This document shows, piece after piece, positions 6,154 through 17,273 of a stretch of DNA of 64,000 bases. The position numbers were made by a program, and so were the translations under genes. The notes beneath the pieces were generated by a model. That model ran no database searches. It was not told where the DNA came from and saw only the letters and a program-made list of their open reading frames with translations. Every line of letters begins with the position of its first letter. The first letter of the stretch is position 1. The DNA comes from Phenylobacterium sp. (GTDB taxonomy: Bacteria > Pseudomonadota > Alphaproteobacteria > Caulobacterales > Caulobacteraceae): positions 124,001-188,000 of the forward strand of contig NZ_PNLB01000004.1 in assembly GCF_013822795.1 (NCBI RefSeq), read 5' to 3'.

Positions 6154-8529
6154 CTACCAAGTGAACCTACGGGCGCCGCCGACGATGGTCGCGCCCGAGG
6201 TTCCCGAGGCCATCAGGTCGGCGGGGCGAGCGGGCAAGGGCTTCGCCTCCGCCGGCCATTGGTCGATCACCGTGGAATACTTGACCTCGATCGCCCCCGG
6301 GCTGGGGGCACGGAAGGTCAGGGTGAGGCCCTCGGTCGGGGCCTCCCACGCGATCCGGGCCGAGCCGCCGGCGAGCGGCTTGAGCGGGCGGCCGTTGAGC
6401 GCCGCATCCTCCAGCTTGGTCTTGGCGTCGAGGCGCAGCGAGAGCGTGCGCGCGCCGGGTGCGTCGAGGTGCAGGCGGTAGGCGCCGTCCGGCTGGCGCG
6501 TGAACTCCAGGCCGCCGGGCGGGGCGGCGACGGGCGCGGCCGGGGCCGCCCAGACGCCGTCGCGGCGCAGGCCCGGCAGCTTCAGCTTTTCCACCGCGCC
6601 GCCGTCGGCGCCGAGCACCTTGCGGGTCCATGCCGGCAGGGCCGGCGCGTCGCTGATGCGATAGGCGCGGCCATCATCGCGGTTCAGATAGTAGGCGACG
6701 TGGGTGATCTGCGGGTGGCGGGCGGTCCAGGGCGGGTCGAGCCGCACCACGGCGACCGCGACCACACCGAGCAGGACGACGGCCAGGGCCGACATCCGCG
6801 CGCCCTTCTGGTCCTCGGCCGGCTGCGCCAGCGGCCAGAGCCCGAGGGCGGCGAGCCAGACGATCACCGCCAGCAATTCTGGCTGGTCGAGGCCCTGGTA
6901 GATGCCGTGCCCGAACGCCAGCAGCCACGACAGGCCGAGCGCGCCGGCGATCGTGAGGGCGATCAGCACCGGCAAGCTGCGGCGCGCGCCGAGGGTGGTC
7001 AGCACGGCCGTCAGGCACGCCAGAACGAGCGGCCAGCCGACAAGAAACGCGGTGGTCGGGGCCGCATATTGCAGGGCGACGGCGATCAGCAGGCCGGTGG
7101 CAAGGACGCCTGCCCAGGCGCCGGCCGGGCGGGCCGGACGTCCGAAACTCAGCACCGCCAGCAAGGCCGCGCTCGCGCCTAGCGCCAGGCCAATGACATC
7201 AAGGTGTCCGAAGGCTGAGCAGGCGCCGCCGGCGATCAGCGCCAGGGCCGCGCCGGCTAGACGGGTGCGGCCGCGGCCGGCCGCGGCGGCGGCCAGCAGC
7301 AGCGCCCCGACGCCCAGCAGGGCGAGCGCGGTTTCCCAGCGGCCGGCCTGGGCCAGCAATTGGCTCTGCTCGAGGAAGCCGAACTGCGCGCCGCTGGCCC
7401 GCCGGGCGAGCCGGAAGATTGTCGCGGCGAACGTCAGGGCGAAGAGGCCGGCGCCGGCGCCCTTCAGGACGTCGATGAAGGACAGCGCGCCGGCCCGCCG
7501 TGCGCGCAGCATCGCCAGCGTCAGCAACAGGCCCGAGACCGCGACGACGATCCAGCCGGCGGCCTGGGGATAGGCGAGGATGTGGCCGCCGAAGGTGTTG
7601 GCGTAGACGAGGTTTGGTCCCTTAACCGGCAGCGCCTTGGCTTCGGCGGCGGCGGTCGTCGCAGCCAGCACCTGCTCGCCGATGTGCTGCAGCGAGCCCT
7701 TGTCGAGGTTGGCCGGAGTCGAGGCGGGCATGTGATAGTCGAACTGGCTGCCGATGAAGGCGTAGTTCAGCCCGGCGATCCCCTTGGCTTTGGAGACCGA
7801 GAAGTCGGTGTCGTTGGGCATGTGTTCGTAGAGGAACACGGTGAGCGATGAGGCGACCGGCGCGACGGCGCTCTTGCGGAAGAGTTCGATCGTGCCGGCG
7901 TTGTCGGCCCCAGTCTGGAACATCTGGGCGCGGCCGCCGCCGCCGCGGGCCTCCATGTTGAGCAGGAAGCCGATGCGGCCGGCGAGCGGGTGCTGGTCGA
8001 AGAAGGCTTGGGCGCCGAGCAGGCCGCTCTCCTCGCCGTCGGTGATCAGCAGAATGATGTCGCGGGCCGGCTGGCCCTTGGCTTTGATCGCCCGGGCGAT
8101 CTCCAGGGCGGCGGCGGTCCCGGTCGCGTCGTCGGCGGCGCCTGGCGAGCCTGGGACGCTGTCGTAGTGGGCCATGATCGCCACGGCCGGGACGGCGCGG
8201 TCACGACCCGGCAGCACGCCAATGACGTTCTCGACCGTCCCGCCGGCGATCCAGCCGTCCTCCTGGCGCAGCACCTCCGCACGCTGGATCTGTGGTGAGA
8301 GGCCAAGCGCGGTCATCCGCGCAACGAGGTGGTCGCGGACGACGACGTTGGCTGGGCTGCCGATCGGGTGCGGGGTCTTGGCGATGACCTCGACGTCGGC
8401 CATGGCGCGGGCGGCGGAGAACGCCGTGACGGGCGCGTTGGCGGGCAGGGGAGCTGGCGTGCGCTCCTGCGCCCAGCCAAGCAGGAACGCGACCGCGAGG
8501 CACACGACCAGTGCGATAGTTCTTCCCAA
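6154..8529 (-). CDS. M28-family metallopeptidase with C-terminal multi-pass membrane domain
   Basis: I chose a TTG start at 8529 because GGGGAGG precedes it and it begins directly with a hydrophobic anchor (TIALVVCLAVAFLLGW); a longer frame to 8667 would precede this with a charged, unlikely N-terminus. The protein is 791 residues. Residues about 40-330 form an M28 aminopeptidase domain with metal ligands visible in AHYDSVPG (His121), GAADDATG (Asp133/134) and TDGEESGLLG (Glu166/167). Residues about 360-620 hold roughly eight hydrophobic segments, and the C-terminal 150 residues look like a soluble beta domain. The catalytic domain probably faces the periplasm. The architecture resembles ER/vacuolar M28 membrane proteases. 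Confidence 0.85.
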   Translation of the reverse strand: MGRTIALVVCLAVAFLLGWAQERTPAPLPANAPVTAFSAARAMADVEVIAKTPHPIGSPANVVVRDHLVARMTALGLSPQIQRAEVLRQEDGWIAGGTVENVIGVLPGRDRAVPAVAIMAHYDSVPGSPGAADDATGTAAALEIARAIKAKGQPARDIILLITDGEESGLLGAQAFFDQHPLAGRIGFLLNMEARGGGGRAQMFQTGADNAGTIELFRKSAVAPVASSLTVFLYEHMPNDTDFSVSKAKGIAGLNYAFIGSQFDYHMPASTPANLDKGSLQHIGEQVLAATTAAAEAKALPVKGPNLVYANTFGGHILAYPQAAGWIVVAVSGLLLTLAMLRARRAGALSFIDVLKGAGAGLFALTFAATIFRLARRASGAQFGFLEQSQLLAQAGRWETALALLGVGALLLAAAAAGRGRTRLAGAALALIAGGACSAFGHLDVIGLALGASAALLAVLSFGRPARPAGAWAGVLATGLLIAVALQYAAPTTAFLVGWPLVLACLTAVLTTLGARRSLPVLIALTIAGALGLSWLLAFGHGIYQGLDQPELLAVIVWLAALGLWPLAQPAEDQKGARMSALAVVLLGVVAVAVVRLDPPWTARHPQITHVAYYLNRDDGRAYRISDAPALPAWTRKVLGADGGAVEKLKLPGLRRDGVWAAPAAPVAAPPGGLEFTRQPDGAYRLHLDAPGARTLSLRLDAKTKLEDAALNGRPLKPLAGGSARIAWEAPTEGLTLTFRAPSPGAIEVKYSTVIDQWPAEAKPLPARPADLMASGTSGATIVGGARRFTW

Positions 8530-8579
8530 CGCCGCCTCCCCGCGAACTGTTGGCGTGGAGCCTAGCGCGGAACCTGCGC

Positions 8580-8615
8580 AAAAAGAAAACGCCCGCCGGA
8601 AGGAGCGGCGGGCGT
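8580..8615 (-). terminator. intrinsic terminator of ctrA
   Basis: On the minus strand a 10-bp perfect stem (ACGCCCGCCG / CGGCGGGCGT) with a 7-nt loop is followed by TTTCTTTTT, about 30 nt after the ctrA stop. Confidence 0.92.
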
Positions 8616-8644
8616 TCGGCAGTTCAGTGAAGCGTCGGGCCCGT

Positions 8645-9340
8645 TCAGGCGGCGACGGCGCTCTCATGCGGGTCGCGCAGCACGTAGCCGCGGCCCCAGA
8701 CGGTTTCGATGTGGTGCTTGCCGTCGGCGGCGGCCGCCAGCTTCTTGCGCAGCTTGCAGATGAACACGTCGATGATCTTCAGCTCGGGCTCGTCCATGCC
8801 GCCGTAGAGGTGGTTCAGGAACATTTCCTTGGTGAGCGTGGTGCCCTTGCGGAGCGAGAGCAGCTCCAGCATCTGGTATTCCTTGCCGGTCAGGTGGACG
8901 CGGCTGTTGTTCACTTCGACGGTCTTGGCGTCGAGGTTCACAGTAATGTCGCCAGTCTTGATGACCGACTGGGCGTGGCCCTTGGAGCGACGGACGACCG
9001 CGTGGATGCGGGCGACCAGTTCGTCCTTGTGGAAGGGCTTGGTCATGTAGTCGTCGCCGCCGGCGCCGAACGTCTTGACCTTGGTGTCGATCTCGGCCGT
9101 GCCGGACAGGATCATGATCGGAGTGTTGATCTTCGCCACCCGCAGGGTGCGCAGAACGTCCATGCCGCTCATGTCGGGCAGGTTCAGGTCGAGCAGGATC
9201 AGGTCGTAGTCATAGATCTTGCCCAGATCGACGCCTTCCTCGCCGAGGTCCGTCGTATAGACGTTGAAACCCTCGGATTTGAGCATCAATTCAATGCTCT
9301 GCGCCGTGGCGCTGTCGTCTTCGATCAACAGTACGCGCAT
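8645..9340 (-). CDS. ctrA: cell-cycle response regulator CtrA
   Basis: A 231-residue OmpR-type response regulator. The receiver domain (1-120) has the acidic pair in LLIEDD, the phospho-acceptor Asp51 in LLDLNLP, and the conserved Lys in YMTKPFHK. The winged-helix DNA-binding domain follows (about 125-225) with the CtrA-typical [12 protein letters not shown] and [11 protein letters not shown]. In Caulobacterales CtrA~P silences the replication origin and activates flagellar, pilus and division genes by binding TTAA-N7-TTAA boxes. The C-terminus ends in Ala-Ala, which in Caulobacter CtrA is needed for ClpXP degradation. GAGGAGGAACTG precedes the ATG. The upstream region carries TTAA and GANTC motifs. 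Confidence 0.98.
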   Translation of the reverse strand: MRVLLIEDDSATAQSIELMLKSEGFNVYTTDLGEEGVDLGKIYDYDLILLDLNLPDMSGMDVLRTLRVAKINTPIMILSGTAEIDTKVKTFGAGGDDYMTKPFHKDELVARIHAVVRRSKGHAQSVIKTGDITVNLDAKTVEVNNSRVHLTGKEYQMLELLSLRKGTTLTKEMFLNHLYGGMDEPELKIIDVFICKLRKKLAAAADGKHHIETVWGRGYVLRDPHESAVAA

Positions 9341-9404
9341 CAGTTCCTCCTCGAACGGTAGCGCTAGAAACCTAAATTCGGGCAATCCGCTCCGATCTTC
9401 GCGG

Positions 9405-9530
9405 TTAACTTGCCAGCGAGTTAATTTATGACCGGTTAATGGTGAAGCCCCTTCGGACGAATCGTTAACTCGGTTCGGGAATCGGCCACAAGCGCTGGCC
9501 TCCGGGGGCGAGTCGCGCGGCCGTTGAATC
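9405..9530 (-). promoter_or_regulatory. ctrA control region with TTAA half-sites and three GANTC sites
   Basis: The 321-bp gap 9341-9661 between ctrA and the divergent SDR gene has no gene. It holds TTAA elements at 9405-9408, 9421-9424, 9436-9439 and 9465-9468 (CtrA half-site type), and GANTC sites (CcrM methylation) at 9459-9463, 9510-9514 and 9526-9530. In Caulobacter crescentus ctrA is autoregulated by CtrA and its P1 promoter depends on the methylation state of a GANTC site, so this layout suggests the same control. No pair has the exact N7 spacing, so these would be half-sites. Confidence 0.7.
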
Positions 9531-9661
9531 TTTTGTGATTGGACTTGATGGGCGAACAGCGGCTGCCGCCGCGCCCCGATGTTAACCGCGTGCAGCGAGC
9601 GGAACGGTCGCGTCGGCGGGTCGTTTGGACCTGGAACTGTTTCCCAGCCCAAAGGATCGTC

Positions 9662-10804
9662 ATGGCCGTGAAATTGAAGCCGCTCGCCGACCAGGTCATC
9701 GTCATCACCGGCGCATCGTCGGGCATCGGCCTGGCGACCGCGCGTAAAGCCGCCAAGGCTGGAGCGGCCGTCGTGCTGGCCGCGCGCAACGGCGAGGCGC
9801 TGCGGGCGATCTGCGATGAGATCAACGCCCAAGGCGGCCGCGCCCATGCGGTGGTCGCCGACGTCGGCGCGCCGGAGGACGTCGAGAAGATCGCCCGGGC
9901 GGCGATCGCCCGATTCGACCGCTTCGACACCTGGATCAACGACGCCGGAGTCGGCCTCTACGGCGAGTTGGCCGACACCTCCGCCGAGGATCACGAGCGG
10001 CTGTTCCGGACCAACTACTTCGGGGTGGTCAACGGCTCGCTGGAGGCGGTTAAGCACTTCCGGGAGGGCCGCCGGCCCGGCGCGGTGATCAATGTCGGCT
10101 CAGCGTTGTCGGACGTCGCCGCGCCGCTGATGGGCGCCTATTCAGCCTCCAAGCATGCGGTGAAGGGCTTTACCGATGCGCTGCGGCTGGAGGTGCTGCG
10201 CGAGAAGATCCCCGTCTCGGTGACCCTGATCAAGCCGTCGAGCATCTCGACGCCGTTCGCTGATCACGCCCGCAACCTGATGGACGCGCCGGCCTCGCTT
10301 CGGCCGCCGCGCTATGCCCCGGAGGTCGTCGCCGACGCGATCCTGCACGCCACGGTCCATCCGGTGCGCGACATCGTGGTCGGATCGGGCGCGCGGCCGA
10401 TGGCGATCGGTTCCGCCGCCGCTCCGATCATCGTCGACAAGGTGCTGGCGCGGATGTTGCCGCCGATGAGCCGCGGCCGCGGCGACAAGCCGGCGCACGA
10501 CAGCCTCTACGAGCCCGGCCGTGACGGCCAGACCGAGAGCGAGCACCTCAAGGGCCGGCGCTTCAGCGTCTACACTGAGGCCCAGAAGCGGCCCGGCCTG
10601 ACCCTCGGCCTCGGCGCGCTCGCGGTCGTCGGCCTGGCCGCTTTCCTCGGCCGCGAGAGCCTGGCCAAGAACGCCCGGCCGATGCTGGCCAAGGCGGCGC
10701 GGCCGCTCCTGCTGCGGGCGGCCATGCAGCGTCCCGGTACGGCGGCCAAGCTGGTGGCGCGTCATCCGGCCAAGGCCGCACGGCTGGCCGCCGCCCTGCG
10801 CTGA
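9662..10804 (+). CDS. SDR-family oxidoreductase with basic C-terminal extension
   Basis: A 380-residue protein. Residues about 8-265 form a classical short-chain dehydrogenase with cofactor motif [12 protein letters not shown], and the catalytic Tyr-x3-Lys in [10 protein letters not shown]. The remaining 115 residues are not SDR: a possible transmembrane helix ([18 protein letters not shown]) is followed by Ala/Lys/Arg/Pro-rich repeats ([19 protein letters not shown]). The ATG at 9662 fits the domain; the frame is open further upstream, but only through the ctrA control region. The tail may anchor the enzyme at the membrane. Substrate unknown. It sits divergent to ctrA and upstream of fliI. 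Confidence 0.85.
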   Translation: MAVKLKPLADQVIVITGASSGIGLATARKAAKAGAAVVLAARNGEALRAICDEINAQGGRAHAVVADVGAPEDVEKIARAAIARFDRFDTWINDAGVGLYGELADTSAEDHERLFRTNYFGVVNGSLEAVKHFREGRRPGAVINVGSALSDVAAPLMGAYSASKHAVKGFTDALRLEVLREKIPVSVTLIKPSSISTPFADHARNLMDAPASLRPPRYAPEVVADAILHATVHPVRDIVVGSGARPMAIGSAAAPIIVDKVLARMLPPMSRGRGDKPAHDSLYEPGRDGQTESEHLKGRRFSVYTEAQKRPGLTLGLGALAVVGLAAFLGRESLAKNARPMLAKAARPLLLRAAMQRPGTAAKLVARHPAKAARLAAALR

Positions 10805-10828
10805 CCAGCGGGAAATCTTCATCGGGAG

Positions 10829-10866
10829 TTAACGGCGGCGGGCGGATTCTCCCAGGCGGTCGAATC
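10829..10866 (+). promoter_or_regulatory. putative fliI promoter elements (TTAACG and two GANTC sites)
   Basis: The 73-bp gap before fliI contains TTAAC at 10829-10833 and GANTC sites at 10845-10849 and 10862-10866. This is consistent with CtrA/CcrM-linked control of a flagellar gene, but only one CtrA half-site is present. Confidence 0.4.
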
Positions 10867-10877
10867 TGACCGCCGGG

Positions 10878-12224
10878 GTGCTGTCCTTGCGTAGCCTTGT
10901 CGCCGCTGTCGAGCGGATCGATCCGCTTACCGTGTCCGGCCGCGTTGCGGCCGTGAACGGCCTCCTGATCGAGGCCCGCGGCGGGCTGACGCGACTGGCG
11001 GTCGGCGCGCGCGCCGAGATCGAGCGCCGGGCCGACAAGCCGCTGGCCGCCGAGGTGGTCGGCTTCCGCGAGACCCGCGCCCTGCTGATGCCGTTTGGCC
11101 CCGTCGAGGGCGTCGCGCCGGGCGCCGAAATCCGGATCGAGCCGCAGGGCTCGGCGGTGCGGCCGACGACGGCCTGGCTCGGCCGCATCGTTGACGCGTT
11201 CGGTGAGCCGATCGACGGCCTTGGCCCGCTGCCGCAGGGCACGGCGGCGTACCCGCTGCGCGCTGCGCCGCCCGCCGCCCATGCGCGCGGCCGGGTGGGC
11301 GAACGCCTGGACCTGGGCGTCCGCTCGATGAACGTCTTCACCACCTGCTGCCGAGGCCAGCGCCTGGGCGTGTTCGCCGGTTCGGGGGTCGGCAAGTCGG
11401 TGCTGCTGTCGATGCTGGCCAAGCAATCGGACTGCGACGTTGTCGTGGTCGGTCTGATCGGCGAGCGGGGCCGCGAGGTCCGCGAATTCATCGAGGAGAC
11501 CCTGGGCGAGGAGGGGCTCAAGCGCGCCATCGTCGTGGTCGCCACCTCCGACGAGCCGGCGCTGAAGCGCCGACAGGCCGCCTATATGACCCTGGCCATC
11601 GCCGAGTTCCTCCGCGACCAGGACCTCGAAGTCCTGTGCATGATGGACAGCGTCACCCGCTTCGCCATGGCCCAGCGCGAGATCGGGTTGGCCGCCGGCG
11701 AGCCGCCGACCACTAAGGGCTATACGCCGACCGTCTTCACCGAGCTGCCCAAGCTGCTGGAACGCGCGGGGCCGGGGCCGATCCGCCCGGACGGCACGAC
11801 GGCCGGGCCGATCACCGGCATCTTCACGGTGCTGGTCGACGGCGACGATCACAACGAACCGATCGCCGACGCCGTGCGCGGTATCCTGGACGGGCACATC
11901 GTCATGGAGCGGGCCATCGCCGAGCGCGGCCGCTTCCCGGCGATCAATGTGCTGAAGTCGATCAGCCGGACCATGCCCGGCTGCCATCTGCCGCATGAGC
12001 GCGAGATCGTGAAGTCGGCCCGCCAGTCGCTGTCGGCCTACGCCAACATGGAAGAGTTGATCCGCATCGGGGCCTATCGGGCCGGGGCCGATCCGCAGGT
12101 CGACCGGGCCATCGCCCTCAATCCGGCGCTCGAGGCGTTCCTCGGCCAGGACAAGGACGAAGCCACCAGCCTGGACGACAGCTTCAACATCCTCGCCCAC
12201 ATCCTGAACGGTGAAGCCGCATGA
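10878..12224 (+). CDS. fliI: flagellum-specific ATPase FliI
   Basis: A 448-residue F1-beta-like ATPase that energises flagellar type III export at the cytoplasmic face of the basal body. The Walker A motif [14 protein letters not shown], Walker B region ([14 protein letters not shown]) and the FliI-type [10 protein letters not shown] are visible. The N-terminal beta domain and C-terminal helical part are both present, so the gene is intact. The start is GTG at 10878; a TTG at 10887 giving [14 protein letters not shown] is an equally possible start. It overlaps fliJ by 4 nt (ATGA), so the two are translationally coupled. Confidence 0.97.
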   Translation: MLSLRSLVAAVERIDPLTVSGRVAAVNGLLIEARGGLTRLAVGARAEIERRADKPLAAEVVGFRETRALLMPFGPVEGVAPGAEIRIEPQGSAVRPTTAWLGRIVDAFGEPIDGLGPLPQGTAAYPLRAAPPAAHARGRVGERLDLGVRSMNVFTTCCRGQRLGVFAGSGVGKSVLLSMLAKQSDCDVVVVGLIGERGREVREFIEETLGEEGLKRAIVVVATSDEPALKRRQAAYMTLAIAEFLRDQDLEVLCMMDSVTRFAMAQREIGLAAGEPPTTKGYTPTVFTELPKLLERAGPGPIRPDGTTAGPITGIFTVLVDGDDHNEPIADAVRGILDGHIVMERAIAERGRFPAINVLKSISRTMPGCHLPHEREIVKSARQSLSAYANMEELIRIGAYRAGADPQVDRAIALNPALEAFLGQDKDEATSLDDSFNILAHILNGEAA

Positions 12225-12634
12225 GTTGGGCGCAGTCCCTGATCAAACTCGCGACCTATGAGGTCGAGGTCCTGCAGAAGCGCTTGGGAGAGATCGCAGA
12301 CCGGCGTCTGCAGTGCGAAATGAAGCTCGCCTTCCTTGAAGCCGAAGGCGAGGCTGAGGCCGAGCGCGCGCGCCACGACGTCGAGGCCGGCTGGTATCAA
12401 GTCGGGTTCTGGGAAGGCCTGCGCGCCCGCAAGGCGTTGATCCAGGCCGACATCGCACGCATCGCCATCGAGGAGGCCGGCGCGCGCGACGCCCTGGCCT
12501 TGGCCTTCGAAGAGCAGAAGAAATACGAGCAGGTGGCTGAGGGCATCCGCCTGGCCCGGGTCAAGGAGGCTGCGCGGCTGGAGACGGCCGCCCTCGACGA
12601 GTTGGGCCTGCGCCGGGCGGCCGGCGGCCGGTGA
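12221..12634 (+). CDS. fliJ: flagellar export chaperone FliJ
   Basis: A 137-residue, highly charged, almost wholly helical protein with no proline in its main body, predicted to form a long antiparallel coiled coil. FliJ is the stalk-like chaperone/escort that sits in the FliI hexamer and contacts FlhA. Position decides the assignment: it starts inside the fliI stop codon (ATGA overlap) as in other alphaproteobacteria. Sequence conservation of FliJ is low, so length, coil character and context carry the call. Confidence 0.88.
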   Translation: MSWAQSLIKLATYEVEVLQKRLGEIADRRLQCEMKLAFLEAEGEAEAERARHDVEAGWYQVGFWEGLRARKALIQADIARIAIEEAGARDALALAFEEQKKYEQVAEGIRLARVKEAARLETAALDELGLRRAAGGR

Positions 12635-12653
12635 TCCCGGCGCTCTCGCGGCG

Positions 12654-13055
12654 TTAGTTCAGCGGGCCGGGCGTCGGTTGACGCGGCGCGGCGCGGGCGG
12701 GCGCCTCATCGGCGGCGTCGGCCGCCTGGCGCAGCGCGTGCAGGTCGTCGCTGAGGCGGAACAGGGCGACATAGAGCTCGCAGAACGAGCGCCACAGCAG
12801 CACCAGGCCGCCGACCACCAGCAGACCGGCGACCAGGACCGGGATCGCCAGAATCACGCCGATCCAGCTTTCCTCGCGCAGGGCGACGCCGACCGCGGCG
12901 CCGACCGTGCCGAACGCGATCAGTGCGATAACCCCCAGGCCGGCCCAATAGATGAGATGAATCACCTGGTTGGTCATCAGCCGCTCGAAGGTCAGCAGAT
13001 CCCAGAAGATCGTGCTGCCCGGGCCGCGCCGGGTCGGGGAAGCAGGTCGCCGCAT
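12654..13055 (-). CDS. DUF4282-like small membrane protein
   Basis: A 133-residue protein with two strong transmembrane helices (residues about 33-55 and 65-90) after a short Arg/Pro-rich N-terminus. The segment FWDLLTFERLMTNQ leading into the first helix resembles the start of DUF4282 proteins, which have two helices separated by a short loop. The C-terminal 40 residues are Ala/Pro-rich and cytoplasmic by the positive-inside rule. I use the ATG at 13055; an internal ATG at MTNQVIH would cut into the domain. Function unknown. It converges on fliJ. Confidence 0.6.
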   Translation of the reverse strand: MRRPASPTRRGPGSTIFWDLLTFERLMTNQVIHLIYWAGLGVIALIAFGTVGAAVGVALREESWIGVILAIPVLVAGLLVVGGLVLLWRSFCELYVALFRLSDDLHALRQAADAADEAPARAAPRQPTPGPLN

Positions 13056-13251
13056 TCGATTTCCAACGCTTCGCGGCCCAATCGACCGCGCCAGGGGCAA
13101 ATCGCTATCAGCCGGGGCGCGCGCCTGCAACGCCCGTCGAGCCGCAAGGCCGGCTGGGCCGCTCGCAGCGGCGAGGATTTGAACGCGCGCCCGGCCGCCT
13201 GGCGAGCGCTGGGATGACAACATTCGCTGAATGCGTGTTAGCCTTCGAGGT

Positions 13252-13758
13252 ATGGGCACGACGACACAAGCTGCCGACTGGAGACTCGAGCCGATTTCGG
13301 GCGCCGACCGCGACGTGGTCGAGGTCATCGGCTTGCCGCCGGAACAAGAGGCGTTCGCCGGCAGTCTGGACGAGGTGTTCGGGCGCTTGAACGAGGCCGA
13401 CGCCGTCGGGCTCGAGCAAGGCTTCGCGGTGATCGAACCCAGCGGCGAGGTGGTTGGCTTCTTTGTGCTGCGCGAAGGCCTGCGCCGCCCGTCATGGGCG
13501 CCGCCCGGCACGGTCAGCCTGCACAATTTCCGGGTCCGCCCGGGCTTCCAGGGCAAGGGCGTCGGACGCCGCTGCATCAGCCTGCTGGAAGAGTGGTTCG
13601 TGCGCGAGCGACCGGTGCAGCCGCAGCTGATGTTGGCGGTCAACGCCCGGAACGTCGCGGCGATCGAGGCCTACCGCAAGATTGGCTTCATCGACACCGG
13701 CGAACGCCACGAAGGGGGCTTCGGCGCCCAGCTGATCTTCGCCAAGCCGCTGGGCTGA
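13252..13758 (+). CDS. GNAT-family N-acetyltransferase
   Basis: A 168-residue GNAT protein. The acetyl-CoA-binding motif A is FRVRPGFQGKGVGRR (Q/RxxGxG/A), with the following VNARNVAAIEAYRKIGF as motif B. The ATG at 13252 is used because CGAGG precedes it, and an upstream ATG at 13231 lacks a site. The substrate is not recognisable. The gene converges with flhA, 7 nt from its stop codon, and has no functional link to the flagellar genes that I can see. Confidence 0.85.
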   Translation: MGTTTQAADWRLEPISGADRDVVEVIGLPPEQEAFAGSLDEVFGRLNEADAVGLEQGFAVIEPSGEVVGFFVLREGLRRPSWAPPGTVSLHNFRVRPGFQGKGVGRRCISLLEEWFVRERPVQPQLMLAVNARNVAAIEAYRKIGFIDTGERHEGGFGAQLIFAKPLG

Positions 13759-13765
13759 CCCGCAG

Positions 13766-15865
13766 CTAGATCTGCCCGACCGTCTTCAGCCGCGCCTTCG
13801 GGTGGATCTCGTTCTGGCTGAGCACCGGGGTCTGGCCGCGGAAGCGTTCGATGATCGAGCGGACATACGGACGGATCTGCGGGCTGGTCAGCAGCACGGC
13901 GCTGTCGCCGGCCAGGGCCGCGCGCTCGAAGCTGTCGCGGACGGCGCGGATGAAGTCTTGCAGCCGCGACGGGGCCAGGGCCAGCTGCTTTTCCTCGCCG
14001 GCGCCGATCAGCGCGTCGGCGAAGGCGTTCTCCCACTCGCCCGACATGGTGATGATCGGCAGGGCGCCGTCGTCGCCGCGATAGGCGAACGACAGCTGGC
14101 GGGCCAGGCGGCCGCGGACCTGTTCGACCAGCAGGGTGATCGAGGACGTGTGCGGGGCGGCCTCGCCGATGCCTTCGAGGATCGCCGGCAGGTCGCGGAT
14201 CGAGACGCGCTCGCGCAGCAGGGCCTGCAGCACGCGCTGGATGGTGGTCGCCGAGACGACGGACGGGACCAGGTCGTCGACCAGCTTCTTCTGCTCGGTC
14301 GGCAGTTCCTTCAGCAGCTTCTGGACTTCGGCGTAGGAGAGCAGGTCGGGCATGTTCTCCTTGAGGATCTCGGTCAGGTGCGTGGTCAGCACGGTGGCCG
14401 GATCGACGATGGTGTAGCCGCGGAAGGTCGCTTCCTCGCGCAGGGAGTCGTCGATCCAGGTGGCCGGCAGGCCGAAGGCCGGCTCGCGCATGTGTTCGCC
14501 GGGCAGGTCGACCTGGCCGCCGGACGGGTCCATGGCCATCAGCGAGCCAAGCCGGACCTCGCCGCCGCCGCCTTCCATCTCCTTGATGCGGATCATGTAG
14601 CCCTGCGAGGGCAGGCGCATATTGTCGAGGATGCGGACCGCCGGCATCACGAAGCCGAAGTCCTGGGCCAGGGTGCGGCGCAGGGCCTTGATCTGGTCGG
14701 TCAGGCGGCGGCCTTCGAGGTCGTTGATCAGCGGCAGCAGGCCGTAGCCCAGTTCGATCTTGATCTCGTCGATGGCCAGGGCCTGGCTGATCGGCTCTTC
14801 CTGCTCCTGGCCGGCTGCGGCCGCGTCGACCGGCGCCAGTTCCACGGGCGGCGGCGCCAGGGCCTCCTGCGAGCGCTTCCAGGCCAGGAAGCCCGAGCCG
14901 GCGGCCAGGGCCGCGAACGGGATGATCGGCATGCCAGGGATCAGGGCGATGACGCCCGCCGAGGCCGAGACCATGCCCAGGCTGATCGGGTTCATGGCCA
15001 GCTGGGCGACCAGGGCCTTGTCGGCCGAGCCGTCGACGCCGGCCTTGGACACCAGGAAGCCGGCGGCGATCGAGATGATCAGCGCCGGGATCTGGCTGAC
15101 CAGACCGTCGCCGATGGTCATGATCGTATAGGACGATGCGGCCTGGCCGATCGGAACCTTGTGCTGCACGACGCCGATCAGGATGCCGCCGATGATGTTG
15201 ATGGCGACGATGATCAGGCCGGCGACGGCGTCGCCGCGCACGAACTTGCTGGCGCCGTCCATAGCCCCGAAGAAGGTCGATTCCTGCTCCAGCTCCTTGC
15301 GGCGCTTCTTGGCCTCGTTCTCTTCGATCAGGCCGGCCGACAGGTCGGCGTCGATCGCCATCTGCTTGCCGGGCATCGAATCCAGGGTGAAGCGGGCGGC
15401 GACTTCGGCGATCCGGCCAGAACCCTTGGTGATGACCACGAAGTTCACGATCACCAGGATGATGAACACGATCACCCCGATGACGAAGTTGCCCCCCATC
15501 ATCAACTTGCCGAAGCCTTCGATGATCTTGCCGGCCCCGTGCGCGCCTTCGTGGCCGTGACCGAGGATCAGGCGCGTCGAAGCGATGTTCAGCCCGAGGC
15601 GGAACAGGGTGGTGACCAGCAGGACGGTCGGGAAGGCGGTGAATTCCAGCGGCTTCTTGATCAGAAGCGAGGTCATCAGGATCAGCACCGAGGAGGTGAT
15701 CGAGATGGCCAGCAGCATATCCAGCACGAACGGCGGGATCGGCAGGATCAGCAGGATGACGATGCCGATGACGCCCAGCGCCAGGGCGACCTCGCCCTTC
15801 ATCAGCCAGCCCAGCATTTCGCGGGGCGAGGGACGGGCCGAGGAGGAGAACGAAGCGTCGGACAT
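13766..15865 (-). CDS. flhA: flagellar export gate protein FlhA
   Basis: A 699-residue component of the flagellar type III export apparatus. The N-terminal half has about eight transmembrane helices, starting at GEVALALGVIGIVILLILPI, with the strongly conserved cytoplasmic FHIPEP-type segment represented here by LDSMPGKQMAID and ENEAKKRRKELEQESTFFGAMDGA. The C-terminal cytoplasmic domain (about 350-699) forms the nonameric ring that receives substrate-chaperone complexes. Length is normal. It is the last gene of the fliF operon, 11 nt after flbD. Confidence 0.97.
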   Translation of the reverse strand: MSDASFSSSARPSPREMLGWLMKGEVALALGVIGIVILLILPIPPFVLDMLLAISITSSVLILMTSLLIKKPLEFTAFPTVLLVTTLFRLGLNIASTRLILGHGHEGAHGAGKIIEGFGKLMMGGNFVIGVIVFIILVIVNFVVITKGSGRIAEVAARFTLDSMPGKQMAIDADLSAGLIEENEAKKRRKELEQESTFFGAMDGASKFVRGDAVAGLIIVAINIIGGILIGVVQHKVPIGQAASSYTIMTIGDGLVSQIPALIISIAAGFLVSKAGVDGSADKALVAQLAMNPISLGMVSASAGVIALIPGMPIIPFAALAAGSGFLAWKRSQEALAPPPVELAPVDAAAAGQEQEEPISQALAIDEIKIELGYGLLPLINDLEGRRLTDQIKALRRTLAQDFGFVMPAVRILDNMRLPSQGYMIRIKEMEGGGGEVRLGSLMAMDPSGGQVDLPGEHMREPAFGLPATWIDDSLREEATFRGYTIVDPATVLTTHLTEILKENMPDLLSYAEVQKLLKELPTEQKKLVDDLVPSVVSATTIQRVLQALLRERVSIRDLPAILEGIGEAAPHTSSITLLVEQVRGRLARQLSFAYRGDDGALPIITMSGEWENAFADALIGAGEEKQLALAPSRLQDFIRAVRDSFERAALAGDSAVLLTSPQIRPYVRSIIERFRGQTPVLSQNEIHPKARLKTVGQI

Positions 15866-15876
15866 CAGTTACTCGT

Positions 15877-17244
<1,368 letters not shown>

Positions 17245-17273
17245 AACTCTATCTCCTACAGACCCTCAGGCGA

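Noticed and set aside
13150..13200. tRNA-like T-arm (revcomp GCGTTCAAATCC)
   Set aside because: The five-base T-stem does not pair (three mismatches), and no acceptor, D- or anticodon arm is found at proper distances.
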